In this document: piece by piece, positions 20,589-28,629 of the stretch | Position numbering within the stretch: the stretch's first letter is position 1 | How the letters are laid out: the number at the start of each line of letters is the position of its first letter | Source: Planctomycetota bacterium | GTDB taxonomy: Bacteria; Planctomycetota; B15-G4; SIAN01 | DNA: 64,000 bases | Assembly (NCBI GenBank): GCA_016795285.1 | Contig: JAEUIC010000008.1 | Span: forward strand, 124,001 to 188,000 | Reading direction: 5' to 3' | Position numbers and translations under genes: made by a program | Notes under the pieces: generated by a model | What the model saw: only the letters and a program-made list of their open reading frames with translations | What the model was told of the DNA's origin: nothing | Databases searched by the model: none

Positions 20589-22256
20589 ATGCCCACTCCT
20601 CGCACCGTCCGGCGCGGCTCCGCGCGGCAGGCCCCGAAGAAGAAGTCGAACCAGGGGCCGCTGCTGATGGCGGCGGGGGGCGGCGTCGTGCTGATCGTGC
20701 TGCTGATCGTGCTCTTGAAGGGCGGCGGCGACGAGCCGACGCCGGACGCGGGCGGCGCGAACGCCGGCGGCACGAACGCCGCGGCGACGAACGCGCCCGC
20801 TCCGGTGACGCCGCCGACGCCGGTGGTCGAGGCGCCGCCGGCGCCGAAGGAGCCGCCGCTCCCGAATGCCGCGACGTTGAAGAAGAAGATCAAGACGGCG
20901 GCCAACGCGGTCGAGGCGGCGACGCTCGCGCGCGAGGCCGATCGGCTGAAGGACGCGAAGCTCAGCGAGGAGTGCTGGACGCGCGTCTTCGAGCTCGACG
21001 CCGACCACGAGGAGGCGAAGAAGAAGCTCGACGTGCGGCAGCTGCGGCCGGGCGACGACCTCCCCGGCTTCAGCGCGCTGGCGGGCACGCCGCAGCAGCT
21101 CCACCTGCAGCACTTCCGCGACGCGGCGCGCGCCGAGCTGACCAAGAGCGCCCGTGCGGCGCTGATCGCCGAGTGGGAGGTCGCGCGCAAGGAGATCGAG
21201 GCGCGCGCGGCGAAGGCGAAGACGGAGCCGTTCTACGGCCTGGTCGATCAGCTGCGGCTCGAGCTCATGGAGAAGCCCTTCTTCAAGGAGCTCCAGTACG
21301 AGATGGTCGAGAGCAAGCCGCCCTACGCGCTCTTCGTCGAGGTGAGCGGCACGCCCGAGGAGCGCGCCGCCCGCAAGAAGGCGGTCGAGGACGGCTACAC
21401 GCCCTACCTCGAGGCGTACGACCAGAAGATCCGCGACTACCTCGTGCCGCTCGCGCCGAAGCCGCCGGAGACCTCGCTCTTCCTGCCGGTCTTCGTCTTC
21501 TTGAACGAGCAGCGCTACCGCGACTACCAGATGGCCGATCGCGGCGACCCGGGCAGCCCCGGCATGCGCGCCCACTACGAGCCGTGGAAGAAGCAGAGCT
21601 TCACCTGGTCGACGGTGATCAAGCCGGGGCTCGGCGCGTTCGAGTCGGGCATCCAGACGCTGATGCACGAGCTGACCCACGCGTGGGTCGACCAGCTCGC
21701 GTCGAAGGACGGCGGCGAGTCGCGCGCGATCGGCGTGCTGGCGACCCACTGGTTCAGCGAGGGGATCGCCGAGTACCTCTCGTTCCACTTCCGCGAGTTC
21801 GACAAGTCGATCCGCTTCCAGCCGTGGCGTTCGGGGCGCCTCGCGGAGACCGGCCGGCAGGCCGATTGGCGGGTCGGGCTGCAGCGCGCGCTCGGCTTGC
21901 GGCTGCACGGGCTCGACGGCCTCGCGGCCGGGATGGTCTCGAACCTCGAGGGCGAGCGGCGCCAAGGCGCGATGGTCAGCATCTCGAGCGGCTTCTACGC
22001 CGACATGAGCAACTTCATCCTCTGGCTCAACTTCCCGGCCCCCAACGGCGCCGGCCGCGCCGCCGAGTTCGAGGCGTACGCGCGCGCCGAACTGGCGGGC
22101 GAAGGCGGCGAGGCGACCTTCAAGCGCTGCTTCCCCGGATTGCTGGAGGAGAGCGGCGGCCTCGACGCGAAGGTCGACGAGTTCGTGCTCAAGATCGCGA
22201 GCGGCAAGATCAACCCGTACAAGGAGATGAACGCCGCCGGAAAGGGGGGCTCGTGA
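20589..22256 (+). CDS. Membrane-anchored gluzincin-like metallopeptidase (HExxH)
   Basis: ATG 20589 opens a 555-residue protein with a basic N-terminus, one transmembrane segment (GGGVVLIVLLIVLLKGGG) and a long Pro/Ala/Thr-rich linker. A charged helical, TPR-like region follows to about residue 250. The catalytic part has LMHELTHAW (HExxH zinc motif) and, about 30 residues later, WFSEGIAEYLSF, where the glutamate would be the third zinc ligand, as in gluzincins. The layout resembles DUF1570-type putative peptidases found in Planctomycetota. The catalytic domain should face outside the cytoplasm. The stop overlaps the GTG start of an M13 peptidase, so the two are likely made together. Confidence 0.75.
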   Translation: MPTPRTVRRGSARQAPKKKSNQGPLLMAAGGGVVLIVLLIVLLKGGGDEPTPDAGGANAGGTNAAATNAPAPVTPPTPVVEAPPAPKEPPLPNAATLKKKIKTAANAVEAATLAREADRLKDAKLSEECWTRVFELDADHEEAKKKLDVRQLRPGDDLPGFSALAGTPQQLHLQHFRDAARAELTKSARAALIAEWEVARKEIEARAAKAKTEPFYGLVDQLRLELMEKPFFKELQYEMVESKPPYALFVEVSGTPEERAARKKAVEDGYTPYLEAYDQKIRDYLVPLAPKPPETSLFLPVFVFLNEQRYRDYQMADRGDPGSPGMRAHYEPWKKQSFTWSTVIKPGLGAFESGIQTLMHELTHAWVDQLASKDGGESRAIGVLATHWFSEGIAEYLSFHFREFDKSIRFQPWRSGRLAETGRQADWRVGLQRALGLRLHGLDGLAAGMVSNLEGERRQGAMVSISSGFYADMSNFILWLNFPAPNGAGRAAEFEAYARAELAGEGGEATFKRCFPGLLEESGGLDAKVDEFVLKIASGKINPYKEMNAAGKGGS

Positions 22257-24412
22257 ACCTCGTGCTGCTCTGCGCTCGCGCACTCCGCGAGCGCTCGACG
22301 GTCCGCGCGCTGCGTGCGCCGACCGCCGCCGCGCTCCTGCTCGCCGCCGCCTGCGGCGGTCCCGCTCGCAAGGATGGAGAGGCCTACTTCGTGACGCGCA
22401 CCCCTGCCCCGTCCGCGTCGACTGCGACCGCTGCGCCGACCGCCGCGGCCGCCGCGTCGCCCGAGGCGCACGGGCTCGACCTCGCCACGCTCGATCGCAG
22501 CGCCGACCCGGCGCGCGACTTCTACCGCTTCGCCAACGGCGGCTGGCTCGACCGCAATCCGGTGCCGGCCGACGAAGCGCAGTGGGGCGTCTTCCACGAG
22601 GTCGATCAGCGGAACCTCGCCGTGCTGCGCGCGCTGCTCGAGAAGTCGGCGCAGGCGCCGCAGGACGAGCTGCACCGCAAGCTCGGCGACTTCTACGCGT
22701 CGGGCATGGACGAGGCGGCGATCGATGCCGCGGGCGCCGCGCCGCTCGCCGAGCCGCTCGCCGCCATCGCCGCGCTCGAGCACGTCTCGGCGCTGCCGCG
22801 CCTCCTCGCGGAGCTCCATCGGATTGGCGTCTCGGCGCTCTTCGGCGTCGGCTCCGGCCCCGACCTCTCCGACACCTCGATGAACATCCTCTGGATCGCG
22901 CAGGACGGCATGGGATTGCCGGAACGCGACTACTACAAGCGCGACGACGCCGCGTCGGTCGCGCTGCGCGAGCAGTACGTCGGCCACGTCGCGCGCATGG
23001 TGACGGCGCTCGGCGTGCCGGCCGAGCAGGCATCGCTCGAGGCGGCGACGATCCTCGCGCTCGAGGGCGAGCTGGCGGCCGCCGGCTACGGCGCGCTCGA
23101 CTTCCGCGATCCGCAGAAGCTGCTGAACAAGGTGGGCTTCGAGGCGCTGCAGAAGGCCACGCCGCACTTCGACTGGGGCGAGTACCTCGACGCGCTCGAA
23201 CTCGACGGCAGCGTGACGATCAACCTGATCGCGCCGGGCTACTTCGCGGCGCTCGATGCGCTGCTCGCCCGCGTGCCGCTCGCGGACCTGAAGAGCTACC
23301 TGCGCTGGCAGCTCGTCCACGCGCAGGCGGACTACCTCGGCCAGGCGTTCGCGGGCGAGCACTTCGCCTTCTTCGGGCGCGCGCTCGGCGGCGCGCAGGA
23401 GCAGCGGCCGCGCTGGAAGCGGGTGATCGACGCAGTGGGCGGCTCGATGGGGGAGGCGCTCGGCCAGGCGTTCGTCGGCGAGACCTTCAGCCCGCGCGCG
23501 AAGGAGCGCTGCCAGAAGATGGTCGACGACCTGCTCGCGGCGTTCCGCGAGCGGCTGGCGCAGCTGCCGTGGATGAGCGAGGAGACGCGCGCGAAGGCGC
23601 TCGCGAAGCTCGCCCAGTTCAAGACGAAGATCGGCTACCCCGACACGTGGCGCGACTGGAGCGGGCTCGCCATCGCGCGCGACTCCTACGCGAGGAACCG
23701 CCAGCGAGCGGCCGCCTTCGAGAAGGCGCGCGATCTCGGCAAGGTCGGCAAGCCGGTCGATCGCGCCGAGTTCGGCATGCCGGCCTACCTGGTGAACGCC
23801 GGCTACAACCCGACCAACAACGACATCACCTTCCCGGCCGGGATCCTGCAGCCGCCCTTCTTCAGCGAGACCTACGACGACGCGCTCAACTACGGCGCGA
23901 TGGGGGCGGTGATCGGCCACGAGATCACCCACGGCTTCGACGACCAGGGCAGCCAGTTCGACGGCGCCGGCAACCTCGCCAACTGGTGGGGCGACGCCGA
24001 TCGCGCCGAGTTCGAGCGGCGCGCGCAGGTGGTGGTGGCGCAGTTCGACGGCTACCGCGCGATCGACGACCTGCACGTGAACGGCAAGCTGACGCTCGGC
24101 GAGAACATCGCCGACCTCGGCGGCGTGACGATCGCCTACGCGGCGCTGCAGCGCGCGTTGGCCGGGAAGGAGCGCCCGCTGATCGACGGCTTCACGCCGG
24201 AGCAGCGCTTCTTCCTCGCCTGGGCGCGTGCGTGGCGTTCCAACGAGACGCCCGCGCAGCAGCGCCTGCAGGTGAACACCAACCCCCATTCGCCGGCCCG
24301 CTTCCGCGTGGTCGGCCCGCTCTCGAACGTCGACGAGTTCGCCGCCGCTTTCGCGCTGCCCCCCGATGCGCCGATGATGCGTCCGCCGGAGCAGCGCGCG
24401 CGGATCTGGTGA
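22253..24412 (+). CDS. M13 family (neprilysin/PepO-like) metallopeptidase, lipoprotein
   Basis: The gene uses a GTG start overlapping the previous stop (GTGA). The 719-residue product has a lipobox-like LLAAAC about 35 residues in, so it is probably lipid-anchored. The M13 hallmarks are all present: the N-terminal ARDFYRFANGGWL, VNAGYNPTNNDITFPAGIL, the zinc motif VIGHEITHGFDDQG, GENIADLGG carrying the third ligand, and the conserved C-terminal end (ARIW in place of the usual C-x-x-W). M13 enzymes cut peptides of limited length, usually on the amino side of hydrophobic residues. It acts outside the cytoplasm and probably works beside the HExxH peptidase encoded upstream. Confidence 0.9.
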   Translation: MNLVLLCARALRERSTVRALRAPTAAALLLAAACGGPARKDGEAYFVTRTPAPSASTATAAPTAAAAASPEAHGLDLATLDRSADPARDFYRFANGGWLDRNPVPADEAQWGVFHEVDQRNLAVLRALLEKSAQAPQDELHRKLGDFYASGMDEAAIDAAGAAPLAEPLAAIAALEHVSALPRLLAELHRIGVSALFGVGSGPDLSDTSMNILWIAQDGMGLPERDYYKRDDAASVALREQYVGHVARMVTALGVPAEQASLEAATILALEGELAAAGYGALDFRDPQKLLNKVGFEALQKATPHFDWGEYLDALELDGSVTINLIAPGYFAALDALLARVPLADLKSYLRWQLVHAQADYLGQAFAGEHFAFFGRALGGAQEQRPRWKRVIDAVGGSMGEALGQAFVGETFSPRAKERCQKMVDDLLAAFRERLAQLPWMSEETRAKALAKLAQFKTKIGYPDTWRDWSGLAIARDSYARNRQRAAAFEKARDLGKVGKPVDRAEFGMPAYLVNAGYNPTNNDITFPAGILQPPFFSETYDDALNYGAMGAVIGHEITHGFDDQGSQFDGAGNLANWWGDADRAEFERRAQVVVAQFDGYRAIDDLHVNGKLTLGENIADLGGVTIAYAALQRALAGKERPLIDGFTPEQRFFLAWARAWRSNETPAQQRLQVNTNPHSPARFRVVGPLSNVDEFAAAFALPPDAPMMRPPEQRARIW

Positions 24413-24452
24413 GCGCGGCGACCCGGTCGCCTGCCCTCTCCTGAGGTCCGCC

Positions 24453-26483
24453 ATGTTCCGCTCCCTCGCGCTCGTCGCGTTGCTGGCCCTGCCCTCCTGC
24501 TTCTGCTGCCTCTTCAGCCCGGAAGTGTGGGATCAGGTCGCGCGCTCGGACGACGCGGAGGAGCTCGCCGCGTTCGACGCGGCGTACGCGGAGCAACGCT
24601 GGGACGAGGCGCTCGACCACGCGGACGAGGCGTTCGACGCGGTCGGGGGGGAGCGCTCCGATCTCCTCCACGTCCAGGTGGCGGAGTGCCACGAGAAGGT
24701 CGGCGACCTCGAGGCGGCGGAGGCGGAGCTGTTCCGCACGGTGCGCTTCAGCCAGGATCCCGCGATCGCGCGCTGGTGGCTGCGGGTGGTCGAGGCGCGC
24801 GGTCGGCGGGCAGCGGTGCAGCAGGAGTTGTCGCGCACCGAGCAGGGGAAGGACCCGGCGATCGTGCTGCCGCTGCTGCTGCTGCTGCAGGCGACGGTCG
24901 ACGCCGAGACGTGGAAGTCGACCGCCAACGCGGCGTGGTTCGGCTTGGCGGGACAGGGGAACTACCCGGAGACGGCTGCGGTCCTGCTGCTGCTGGCCGA
25001 CTTCCATGCCGAGCAGAAGAGCCCCGGCGAGTCGGCGATGATGGCGCGGATCGCGTCGCGCTACCTGCGGGATGCGCAGGCCGATCCGAAGCGGCTGCTC
25101 TCCTGGGAGCGACTGCAGGCAGCGTCGCTGCTGCGCGAGGCGCGCTTCCTGGTCGACTACGGCATGCCGTGGCGCGCCGGCGCGAAGCTGGCGCGACTCG
25201 CCGACCTCCCGCCGGGCCTTGCGCCCGGTTTCGCGGAGGAGCGGCGCGAAGTCGAGGCGGCTGCGCAACGGGGCACCTCGGCCGATCTCGAGCGGCGCCG
25301 CGAAGGCTTCGAGTTCCCGGCCGACGTCACGCTCGCCTCCGCGCTCGCGCGCGCGAAGGGGGTCACGGTCGAGCCGCGCGGCGAACTCATGGCGGTCCGC
25401 CTGCCCGACGGCCGCGAGTGGACGGTCCGCGTCGACTTCCCGAACTCGGCCGGCCGCTTCGACCCGTTCCGCCGCTGCCTGCGCTTCGAAGGGGTGGTCG
25501 CGGCGCCCGACGTCGCGCTGCTCTACCCCGACGGCGATCTCTTCCTCGGCCGCGACGCGTTGCTGGGCGACGGCCTCTACCTCTCGGCGGTCCGTCCGGC
25601 GGCGCTCGAGCCGTGCCGCTTCGGGCTGCCGTTCGACCGCGCCAACGCGATCACCGACGCCACGAGCTTCCGCCAGCAAGCGGACGGGTCGTTCCGCGTC
25701 GCGCTCGATTTCGCGGGCGGCTGCGGCTTCGTCGGCAACGCGATGCGCGACGGCGACCGCTGGCTGCCGCTCGGCCACTGCCTGCTGACGCTGCCCGACT
25801 GGTCGCTCTACGTCGGCAAGACGTTCGAGGGGCGGCCGGTCGACGGCGCGCGGCTCCTGGTGGACGGGTCGGCGGAGTTCTGGAGCGAGGGCCAGCGGGT
25901 CGAGGTCGCGCGGCGCGACGGCTCGTTCGGCAACGACCGCTTCGAGGTGCGGCTGCGCGACGGCGACGAGGTCGAGTACTTCGATCGCAAGACGGGCGCG
26001 CGCATCGCGTGGGACAACCTCACCTACTTCGACACCGACGTCGACCTCGAGCGCCTCGCGCAGTGGCGCCAGTCCGAGGTGCAGCGGCGCGAACGCGAGG
26101 CGCTGATGGAGAAGTGGGCCGCGGAGGAGCGCGAGCGGCAGCGCCAGCGCGAGGCGGAGACGGCCGAGCTGCGCCGTTCGATCGACGAGGAGAACGCGCG
26201 GCTGCGCGCCGAGCGGGTCGCGCAGGGGCTCTCCCCCGACTTCGAGGTGCCGGGGTTCGACTTCCAGGGGATGCTCGACAGCGGCGGCCGCGACGACCTC
26301 TGCGTCCGCTGCAACGGCGCCGGCCAGAACTACGTCTGGGGCGGCGCCCAGCAGCAACTGGTCTGGCGCGAGCGCGGCGCGAGTCCGGGCGGCTGGGTCG
26401 ACGCCACCGTCCACACCTCGGGCCACATGGCGATCTGCACCCTCTGCGACGGCACCGGCATCCGCTGGGGCGCGCAACGCTGA
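24453..26483 (+). CDS. Lipoprotein with TPR-like region and C-terminal paired zinc-finger motifs
   Basis: The 676-residue product begins with a hydrophobic leader and cysteines (LALPSCFCCLF), consistent with lipid anchoring. Residues about 25-290 are helical and TPR-like. The middle contains beta-rich repeats (DGREWTVRV, YPDGDLFLGRD, YVGKTFEGRPVDG) resembling MORN-like or wrapped strands. A charged coiled-coil (residues about 530-590) precedes two cysteine motifs, CVRCNGAG and CTLCDGTG, which look like one DnaJ-type CxxCxGxG zinc centre split by a loop of about 40 residues. A DnaJ-like zinc centre on a predicted exported lipoprotein is unusual. The function is unknown. CTGAGG serves as the ribosome site. 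Confidence 0.65.
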   Translation: MFRSLALVALLALPSCFCCLFSPEVWDQVARSDDAEELAAFDAAYAEQRWDEALDHADEAFDAVGGERSDLLHVQVAECHEKVGDLEAAEAELFRTVRFSQDPAIARWWLRVVEARGRRAAVQQELSRTEQGKDPAIVLPLLLLLQATVDAETWKSTANAAWFGLAGQGNYPETAAVLLLLADFHAEQKSPGESAMMARIASRYLRDAQADPKRLLSWERLQAASLLREARFLVDYGMPWRAGAKLARLADLPPGLAPGFAEERREVEAAAQRGTSADLERRREGFEFPADVTLASALARAKGVTVEPRGELMAVRLPDGREWTVRVDFPNSAGRFDPFRRCLRFEGVVAAPDVALLYPDGDLFLGRDALLGDGLYLSAVRPAALEPCRFGLPFDRANAITDATSFRQQADGSFRVALDFAGGCGFVGNAMRDGDRWLPLGHCLLTLPDWSLYVGKTFEGRPVDGARLLVDGSAEFWSEGQRVEVARRDGSFGNDRFEVRLRDGDEVEYFDRKTGARIAWDNLTYFDTDVDLERLAQWRQSEVQRREREALMEKWAAEERERQRQREAETAELRRSIDEENARLRAERVAQGLSPDFEVPGFDFQGMLDSGGRDDLCVRCNGAGQNYVWGGAQQQLVWRERGASPGGWVDATVHTSGHMAICTLCDGTGIRWGAQR

Positions 26484-26548
26484 CGAGCCGCCGCCCCGCT
26501 GCGCGCCGAGCGCTGCGTACCCGCAGCCGCTCGCCCTTGCGTCCGGGT

Positions 26549-26616
26549 GCGGTTTCGACCGCCGTTTTCCCCCCGCCACCTGTGCGGTCTTGACCGCCGT
26601 TTTCTCCCCGCCACCT
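26549..26616. repeat. Two tandem copies of a 35-base repeat with internal dyad
   Basis: Copies at 26549-26581 and 26584-26616 differ at only a few bases and share GACCGCCGTTTTC and CCCCGCCACCT. Each starts with a dyad, clearest in copy two: GCGGTC-TT-GACCGC, followed by a short T run. They lie between convergent genes ending at 26483 and 26623, so they could act as terminator, REP-like element or processing site. No related array was seen elsewhere in the window. Confidence 0.8.
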
Positions 26617-26622
26617 TGCCGG

Positions 26623-28524
26623 TCACAAGATGTCGAAGACCTCCGTCAGTGGCCGCAGCAACGTCGTGAAGTTCGCGTCGATCAAGTACCCCGCGTTCCA
26701 CGGCAGCTCGCTCTTCTCGGCCAGCAGCCCGAGCGCGACCACCGCGAACGCGCGGCGGAACTCGGGGAGCGACTGCTTCTGCGCCAGCTCGAGCAGCGGC
26801 TCGACTGCCGCTCGCCCGCCGAGCAGCCCGAGCGCCTTCGCGTAGGCCGCCGCCTGCGGCAGGTCGTCCGCCGTCGCCATCCGCGCCAGCAGCTCGCCCT
26901 CGAAGCCGCGATCCTCGAGCAGGCCGAGCGCGCGCGCGCAGTCGATCCGCACCGCCGGATGGAGCGACCGGTCGCCGAGCCGCTCGCGCAGCGTCGGGAT
27001 CGCGCTCCGTTCGCCGGCCAGCGCGCAGGCGAGCGCGAGGTGGCCCTGCTCGATCGGGTTGCTGGTCCCTTCGAGGGTGGTCTTCAGCTTCGGCCCCGCC
27101 TCGGGCTCGCCCATCAAGCCGAGCGCCAGCGCGAACGCGCCGCGCAGCGACGGGTCGCGCGCCCCCTCGAGCTCCTCGATCAGCTTCGCGCCGACCAGCC
27201 CCGTCATCGCCGATGCCTTGCCGTCCTTCGCGAGCGCGCGATCGCCGCGGCCGATGATGCCGAGCGCCAACGCCGCGTACGCTCGGTTGGTCCGCCGCTC
27301 CGGATCGCGCACCTCGGCCAGCAGCTTCTCCTGCACCCGCTTGCGCAGCACCGCCGACGCCTCGTCCGGCGCGCCGCCGCGCTCGTAGACGCGGCCCATC
27401 GACAGCAGCGCGAGGTGGCGCGTCACCGAGTCGGTGTGGTCGTCCGCGGCGCGCAGCAGCGCCTCGACCACCTCCGCCTCGTCGGGCTGCGCCAGCGCGC
27501 CGAGCGCGATCACGAGCGAGCGGCTCACTTCGTCGCTGGTCGCCTTCTCCGCCAGCAGCCGCAGCAGCGTGCCGAGCAGCGCGCGGCCGCCCGGCAGCCG
27601 CTGCAGCGCGATCGGCACCTGCGCGCGCACGTCGCGATCGAGCGAGCCGTCCTCGAGGAGGCGGGCGAGCTCGGCCAGCGCGAAGGGGGCGTGGCTCGCG
27701 TGGTGGCCGAGCGCCAGCACGGAGGCCGCCGCGATCTCGCGATCGGCGGTCGGCGCGCGCGCGAGGCCGGCGAGCAGCTCGACGTTCTCGCGCTGGTCGG
27801 TGAGGCCGAGCGCCAGCGCCGCGAGCCCGCGCAGCAGCTCGTCGAGCGGGCCGGTCGCGCCGCAGAGGCGCCGCCCCTCGCCGCTGTCGACCACGATCTC
27901 GCGCAGCAGCGCCGCCGCCTCGGGACCGCCGAGGATGCCGAGGCCGAGCACGGCTGCCTGCCGCGGCGTCCGCTCGGCATGGGCGAGCGTCTTCTGCAGC
28001 GGGGCGAGGAACGGCCCCGCCATGCCGGTCGCGACGCTGCGGCCGAGCGCGATGGCGGCGGCGTCGACCACCTCGGTCGATTCGTCGCGCAGCGCCGTGA
28101 TCAGGAAGGGCAGCAGCCGGTTGCGCGCCTCGCTCGGCAACAGCGGCGAGTCGGCCGGCATGCGGTCGCTGCGCCCGGAGAGGTAGCCCGGGACGGAGCT
28201 CTGCGTCTCGAGGCGGCCGGCGGCGTGGCGCGGCAGGTAGGCCTCGCGCTGGAAGTACCACCACGCCTCCCAGCGATCGAGGTTCGGGGCGGAGCGGCGC
28301 GCGCCGACGCCGCCGGTCGACGGGCCGCGCCCGCCGGTGGTGGGAGCGCCAGCGCCGCCCGGGTTGGTGACGCCGTCGCTCGGCGGGCGCCAGACGGCGC
28401 CGTGCGGCAACGCGCTCGGTGCCGCTCCGATGGCGGCGGCGAGGCCGACGACGAGCGGCGGCGCGAGACGGCCCGCGAGTGAAGCGGCGAGATGAGCGGC
28501 GAGGCGAGGCAGCGAGCGCGGCAT
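26623..28524 (-). CDS. HEAT-repeat protein, exported (paralogue A)
   Basis: ATG 28524 is preceded by GGAG at good spacing and opens on a signal-like segment (MPRSLPRLAAHLAASLAG). After a Gly/Thr/Pro linker comes DRWEAWWYFQREAYL, and then about twelve HEAT-type helical pairs (for example AAAIALGRSVATG, AAVLGLGILGGPEAAALL, ALALGLMGEPEAGPKL). The C-terminus ends LLAEKSELPWNAGYLIDANF. HEAT repeats form alpha-solenoids for protein binding; no enzyme motif is present. The adjacent upstream gene encodes a clear paralogue with the same N- and C-terminal signatures, so a tandem duplication is likely. The partner is unknown; location is probably periplasmic. Confidence 0.8.
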   Translation of the reverse strand: MPRSLPRLAAHLAASLAGRLAPPLVVGLAAAIGAAPSALPHGAVWRPPSDGVTNPGGAGAPTTGGRGPSTGGVGARRSAPNLDRWEAWWYFQREAYLPRHAAGRLETQSSVPGYLSGRSDRMPADSPLLPSEARNRLLPFLITALRDESTEVVDAAAIALGRSVATGMAGPFLAPLQKTLAHAERTPRQAAVLGLGILGGPEAAALLREIVVDSGEGRRLCGATGPLDELLRGLAALALGLTDQRENVELLAGLARAPTADREIAAASVLALGHHASHAPFALAELARLLEDGSLDRDVRAQVPIALQRLPGGRALLGTLLRLLAEKATSDEVSRSLVIALGALAQPDEAEVVEALLRAADDHTDSVTRHLALLSMGRVYERGGAPDEASAVLRKRVQEKLLAEVRDPERRTNRAYAALALGIIGRGDRALAKDGKASAMTGLVGAKLIEELEGARDPSLRGAFALALGLMGEPEAGPKLKTTLEGTSNPIEQGHLALACALAGERSAIPTLRERLGDRSLHPAVRIDCARALGLLEDRGFEGELLARMATADDLPQAAAYAKALGLLGGRAAVEPLLELAQKQSLPEFRRAFAVVALGLLAEKSELPWNAGYLIDANFTTLLRPLTEVFDIL

Positions 28525-28629
28525 GGCACGGCTCCGGTCAGGGCGGCGGGGGATTGCCCGCAACCGCGGGACCGCGAGTGCGTGCCTATTCCGCGCGCGA
28601 CCGCGACGGGCGGCGCCGCTCACCCTCGC

